Source: Tamarix chinensis
Taxonomy: Eukaryota > Streptophyta > Magnoliopsida > Caryophyllales > Tamaricaceae
Length of the DNA: 64,000 nucleotides
NCBI GenBank assembly: GCA_030549775.1
Contig: CM060171.1
Span: forward strand, 5,495,501 to 5,559,500
Direction: 5' to 3'
In this document: positions 59,906 to 64,000 of the stretch, one piece after another
Layout: every line of letters starts with the position of its first letter
Position numbering within the stretch: the first letter of the stretch is position 1
The notes under the pieces: generated by a model
The model's input: only the letters and a program-made list of their open reading frames with translations
What the model was told of the DNA's origin: nothing
Database searches by the model: none
Made by a program: the position numbers and the translations under genes

Positions 59906-60576
59906 CCCGTACTCACATGGGCTATTAAAAAATATGTGTGGAATGAACATATTATTAATGAGAATAAAGAATAAGTCAACGGAAGTATTTAGGCCTTATC
60001 ATGCGTGTTATTGCACGTTGCCTATGTGATTGTGCTATGTGTGTTATGTTGTATGATTGTATGCTTGGCCTTAGCGCATCGACGCCCTTACTCAGTATTG
60101 GACCCGTATTGATACTACCTTGATTGAATGGGTCCTTTGATGATCCACCGATGGTGGGGAGCAGCCCTCCTATGTAGGTTTGACCGGTTACTAATTTGGG
60201 GTGGAAGGCTTGACTTGAGTGAGTAGACGATCCGGATATTTGTCCCTTGGGATTTGTATTATTTAGCTATATTTTGTACTACGCTTCTTGTTTCGAAACC
60301 GTACTCTTAAGTTGTATTCCTAAACGATATCCTAACTGTTGTTGACTCGTGTTTTCGTGAATGATCTATATTAACTATGAACCTATGTTTTGATTATTCT
60401 TCCTTAAGGATCGTTTAGTTTAGCCTTAGCACTTAGTATCGGAACGGTAGGAGTAAACTGGTCTGGTACTAAGTGTGGCGGTAATACCCCCAAGTTTACG
60501 GTTTTAATTCTTTCGCTTCCGCTAAACCTTTCGATTTAAACGAAATTTTTTAGTAGTAAATTTTGGGGGTGTTACA

Positions 60577-60821
60577 CTTTCTCTATGAAAAATCTGTGGA
60601 TTATAATCATTCTTGATGCCATACATTATCAAATGAATCCACATAGTATGTCGATTTTGGGCTAAAATAAAATTACAATTTAAGCAAGGGCATTTTAGCA
60701 AAATTCTCTCTTCCATTCCACCAAAACAAAATTCTAAAAATTCATTAACACCTTCAATATACTCTAGCTTTCTCCTATCATTTATTCCCTTATGGTTCAT
60801 CCAACTTCGATCCCCAGGCAT
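60577..60821 (-). pseudogene. CACTA TNP2 transposase, first coding part
   Basis: Starts with ATG at 60821 (MPGDRSWMN), then INDRRKLEYIEGVNEFLEF, KCPCLNCNFI and HTMWIHLIMYGI. This is the Transpos_assoc-type N-terminus that precedes TNP2 in plant CACTA transposases. It runs to NPQIFHRE, where the giant LTR inserted, and continues in the same frame at 50392 (SDGSSIRGDN). Confidence 0.85.
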
Positions 60822-61880
60822 TTTTGAAACAATGACTATACATGCAAAAGAAAATAGGAAAACATATATGAGGAAATGTTCATCGGTCAAATATAATCAA
60901 TGACTGTCTTCTATTTTTCTTATTGATTAAGATGATTTATGTGTTAATTATTAGTTATCATATATATGAAAAGCAAGCTTTTGAATATATCTAAAGGAAT
61001 GTTTCTATCTTAAAAGTTGATGCTTAATTGTTTATATTACTTAACTATATAAGATAACATAAGTTTAATGTATAGACTCATACAATATTTTCTAAGAGCT
61101 GATTTACAATGCTCAGGCAACAACATGATTGATCATTTATAATCAAACTTCAAGTTAAAGTGTATTTAAATTGTATATTTCACATAAGAATATTTGTAAA
61201 AGTTAATTAATAGACTACAGTTTTGCCTCTTTCTCTTTTGCCTTTTAGTTCAAGCTAAGACAATCAAGAAGATCAAACCATATCCTAGCAAAGAAAATTA
61301 CATATTGTAATTGCAAATATTTTAAAAGAAATGGACTTCAATACTCTAAGTGTCTACCATTTGTGCAGCAAGAAGTAGACTTAAGCTATTATTTAGCAAC
61401 AACATAATATTAGAATTCTTGATAATGATTTTGTGAAGGAACAATATTGCCCTTATTATCATACATGAGTTTTGTACAAAGTTTTTCTTATTTTCATTAA
61501 TTTTCAATTACGATAATTAAATCACAAATGAGGAGTGTAGAATTCTAACTAAAGTATAGGTCATATTAAACATACAGCCTCTTCCATATGTTTAGGCATA
61601 TCTTGAATAAGATTTGGTTGTATAATTTAAACTTATAAGACAACATTTTATATGTAGTAAAGCAATAAGAAGTTCAATTTTCTGGTTATATGATTCAGGC
61701 AACATAACATTTTAAGAAACTAGCAATATGCACGCACATATAACATCATTACTCTTAGAAAATAAATTATCAAACCACCCCATCCCCCAACTAAAGGGAA
61801 TTGCCAATGAAGAAAAAAGTAAATTATCAAACCAGCAACCTACAATTAAAGAGCAGTAAATAATCAAAATAAATTATGAA
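60822..61880. other. CACTA transposase upstream region
   Basis: AT-rich non-coding DNA between the transposase start and the 70-bp tandem repeats. It presumably holds the 5' untranslated part and introns. Confidence 0.45.
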
Positions 61881-61881
61881 A

Positions 61882-62371
61882 CCAACAATATGCACACACA
61901 TATAACACTAAGTTAATCTGCAATATAAAAAGGAAATTGAAACAATTATCTGCAGCAATATGCACGCACATATAACACTAAGTTAATCTGCAATATAAAA
62001 AGGGAATTGAAACAATTATCTACAGCAATATGCACGCACATATAATACTAAGTTAATCTGCAATATAAAAAGGGAATTGAAACAATTATCTGCAGCAATA
62101 TGCACGCACATATAACACTAAGTTAATCTGCAATATAAAAAGGAAAGTGAAACAATTATCTGCAGCAATATGCATGCACATATAACACTAAGTTAATCTG
62201 CAATATAAAAAGGGAAGCGAAACAATTATCTGCAGCAATATGCACTCACATATAACACTAAGTTAATATGCAACATAAAAAGAGAAGTGAAACAATTATC
62301 TGCAGCAATATGCATGCACATATAACACTAAGTTAATCTGCAATATAAAAAGGGAACTAAAACAATTATTT
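61882..62371. repeat. 70-bp tandem repeat, seven copies
   Basis: The word TGCACGCACA (or a close variant) recurs exactly every 70 bp at 61891, 61961, 62031, 62101, 62171, 62241 and 62311, within a unit containing ATAACACTAAGTTAATCTG and AAACAATTATCTGCAGCAA. It lies upstream of the CACTA transposase, where promoter-side repeats are common. Confidence 0.92.
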
Positions 62372-62859
62372 GCAACATACACGCACACAAAACACATTCC
62401 AAGTAATTGAAATAGATAAATAGAAAAATAATCTGGCAACACATACATTATGTGCAACATACACGCACATCTGACACATTCAAGGGAACTGAAATAATTA
62501 AAGAGAAAAATAATCAAAAAAAATAAGACTTACCACTGTTTGCTACCTAAAAAACCAGATGGAGGAAGATTAATATTGTTCAATAAGCTCTGCACCTGCA
62601 AAATTATCAAATAGAGAAGAAAATTTAGGAAATTTTCTACATTTTTCAATGAAGTTGGAGAAAGGGTAGAAGATTAGTAGATATATGAACCGAAATGAAT
62701 ATGATGAAGAGGGAAATTAAAGATTTACCCACACAACTAGAAGCTGCAGAACATGGTGGTGCGAAATTGAGGGTTACGGTTTCACGAAATAAAGAGGGAA
62801 GTTTTTTCTGTGTTGTTTGTGAAAAATTTTGGCCGGAATAAGAAGTTTGGCGGTAGGGG

Positions 62860-63495
62860 TAAAAATTTTGGGCGCCAGGGAAAAGAGTACCATGGGCGAC
62901 AAAATATATAATTGTTGCCCAAACTTATTTTTGTTGCCCCTGGACCCCTACGGGGGCGCTTCGCACCCCCTTATTGAACAAAAAAAATAACATATATAAT
63001 TTAAACAAACACACTTTTCAACATAATCTTAAAATTTTATGTTTTCATTTGAGCATAATAATGAGTGCACTTCCCATATTAAATACATCCTAAAGTGCGG
63101 ATTTTAAAATTTTCAGCAACCATTTGCTAAAGTATGGGCAACAAAAAAATCATATTGTTGCCCAACACCAAATTATGGGCAACAAAAAATTTAAATCGTA
63201 GCCCAAAAGTGAAGTATATGCAACAAAAAATTTAAATTGTGGCACAAACTACATTATGTCCAACAAAAAATAATATCATTGCCCAAAGATTTTTCCACTA
63301 TAACAAAGGGCAACGATTATAAAAGTTTGTTGCCCTAAAGAAAACAAGGGCAACGATTATAAAAATTTGTTGCCTTAAAGAAAAAAAGGGCAACCATATA
63401 TTTTCGTCGCCCAAAATAGAACCAAGGGCAACAAAATCTGTTCTGTCGCCCTATTATCATAGAAATCGTCGCCCAAACTCACTTTTCTTGTTGTG
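62860..63495 (-). repeat. CACTA right terminus and subterminal repeats
   Basis: Repeated GGGCAACAAAAA, GGGCGACAAAA and TTGTTGCCC words, closing with TTTCTTGTTGTG at 63495, the inverted copy of the left tip. Confidence 0.85.
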
Positions 63496-63498
63496 AAT

Positions 63499-63600
63499 CT
63501 TTTCGGCATGAGAAGCAGAAGCAACACCGAAGACCTAAAGTTTATTTCACGGCACATTTAATCTCGGTTTGAATTTATTTATTCTTTTAATTGAAAGTTG
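63499..63600 (+). mobile_element. Copia LTR related to Copia-A, right part
   Basis: Continues the LTR interrupted at 43534: TTATTTCACGGCACATTTAATCTCGGTTTGAATTTATTT parallels the Copia-A LTR text (complement) TATTTCACGACATAACGTTTAACTCGG. The LTR end was not recognised. Confidence 0.6.
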
Positions 63601-64000
63601 ATGAATGTTTTGGAGTCTTTTTCATTGAATAAATGTTTTAATTTTTAGTGAAGATATCAATATCTTTATTGTGCCATGCTCTTCCACACCCCTATTTACC
63701 TTACATGGTTTCTTATAAAATTTCTATTATTGACTAATATTCCATTCATAACGATTTAAAATCTTTCATCATTTATTTCTTTTTTTTTTAATTCTTCCAA
63801 TGTTATCGGTTCCACTCATTTTAACTCATTTGAAACTCGTAAATCGATCATAAAATATTTTTGAGTTCATCCCTCTATTTTATTTACTCTTGATTCACTC
63901 ATTCTTTACGAATTGTTAAATTAATGAATTTTTTTACTTGATTAGATGATTTTAATTATTTTATCCATTTTTAATCCATTTGATATCAAACCATATACAA
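63601..64000. other. AT-rich flank, nothing recognised
   Basis: No frame, RNA gene or element boundary was seen up to the window edge. Confidence 0.5.

Larger units (their letters stand above)
50398..60576 (+). mobile_element. Outer giant solo LTR (about 4.98 kb without the nested copy)
   Basis: Starts TGAAATACCCCAAAAATCC and ends TTTTGGGGGTGTTACA, with a perfect 5-bp target duplication CTTTC (50393-50397 and 60577-60581), splitting the CACTA transposase. No internal domain, primer-binding site or second LTR is present, so it is a solo LTR or a large non-coding derivative. Order: AT-rich start, pyrimidine/GC-rich block (50690-51840) with a TATA box, ATT-rich tract, 20-bp tandem array, CCAC...GTGG motif array, and a conserved tail (GGTCTGGTACTAAGTGTGGCGGTAATA). 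The inner copy interrupts the motif array. Confidence 0.9.
43535..63495 (-). mobile_element. CACTA (En/Spm) transposon, split by nested LTRs
   Basis: Terminal inverted repeats CACAACAAGAAA at 43535 and its complement ending at 63495, a 3-bp target duplication AAT on both sides (43532-43534, 63496-63498), and subterminal GGGCGACAAAA/TTTGTCGCCC motifs at both ends. It encodes a TNP2-type transposase and a TNPA/Ptta-type protein, both on the minus strand. Without the 10.2-kb LTR insertion it would be about 9.8 kb, a normal size for an autonomous CACTA. It is inserted in a copia LTR. Confidence 0.93.

Noticed and set aside
61882..62371. Regularly spaced repeats suggestive of a CRISPR array
   Set aside because: The whole 70-bp unit is repeated with no unique spacers, and the DNA is eukaryotic.

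Overview
This is a stretch of a flowering-plant (eudicot-type) nuclear chromosome. The evidence is intron-split genes with plant GT/AG splice sites, a FAR1/FHY3-type gene, R2R3-MYB exons carrying the dicot anthocyanin-MYB signature, and dense plant transposons (Ty1/copia, Ty3/gypsy-type LTRs, CACTA). There are no operons, ribosome binding sites or CRISPR arrays. Most of the 64 kb is transposable-element DNA. I found no previously undescribed system that the sequence would support. The interest lies in how mobile DNA has invaded two kinds of host gene.

Region by region. 1-5.4 kb: decayed Ty3/gypsy-like LTR and internal remnants on the minus strand, with a 342-bp LTR-like insert. 5.4-15.8 kb: a FAR1-RELATED SEQUENCE (FRS) gene, three coding exons of 811 codons in total, whose first coding intron holds a 6.4-kb copia element (Copia-A) with a perfect 5-bp target duplication. 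16.3 kb: a tRNA-like sequence. 16.8-27.9 kb: an 11.1-kb CACTA-like element with roughly 0.45-kb terminal inverted repeats and no transposase, carrying exon-like segments, part of a giant LTR, and a 642-bp solo LTR. 28-43 kb: a broken tandem pair of subgroup-6-like R2R3-MYB genes. The last exon of the first copy (MYB-A) is split by two copia elements (Copia-B at 30561-35463 and Copia-C at 35709-42244). The tail of MYB-A runs into a 5'-truncated second copy (MYB-B). 43.2-64 kb: four nested layers, in which a copia LTR is split by a CACTA element (43535-63495), which is split by a ~5-kb LTR, which is split by a second ~5-kb LTR of the same family.

Working state. The FRS gene reads open through all exons and may be functional if its 6.76-kb intron is spliced. 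MYB-A is destroyed and MYB-B lacks the exons for R2 and most of R3. All three copia polyproteins are broken. Copia-A and Copia-C have also lost the reverse-transcriptase YVDD site, by substitution and by deletion respectively. Most premature stops in the elements are explained by a single C-to-T (or G-to-A) change in a Gln, Arg or Trp codon, which fits decay of methylated silent DNA. The three copia LTR pairs differ by only about 2-3 percent by eye, suggesting insertions of similar, fairly recent age.
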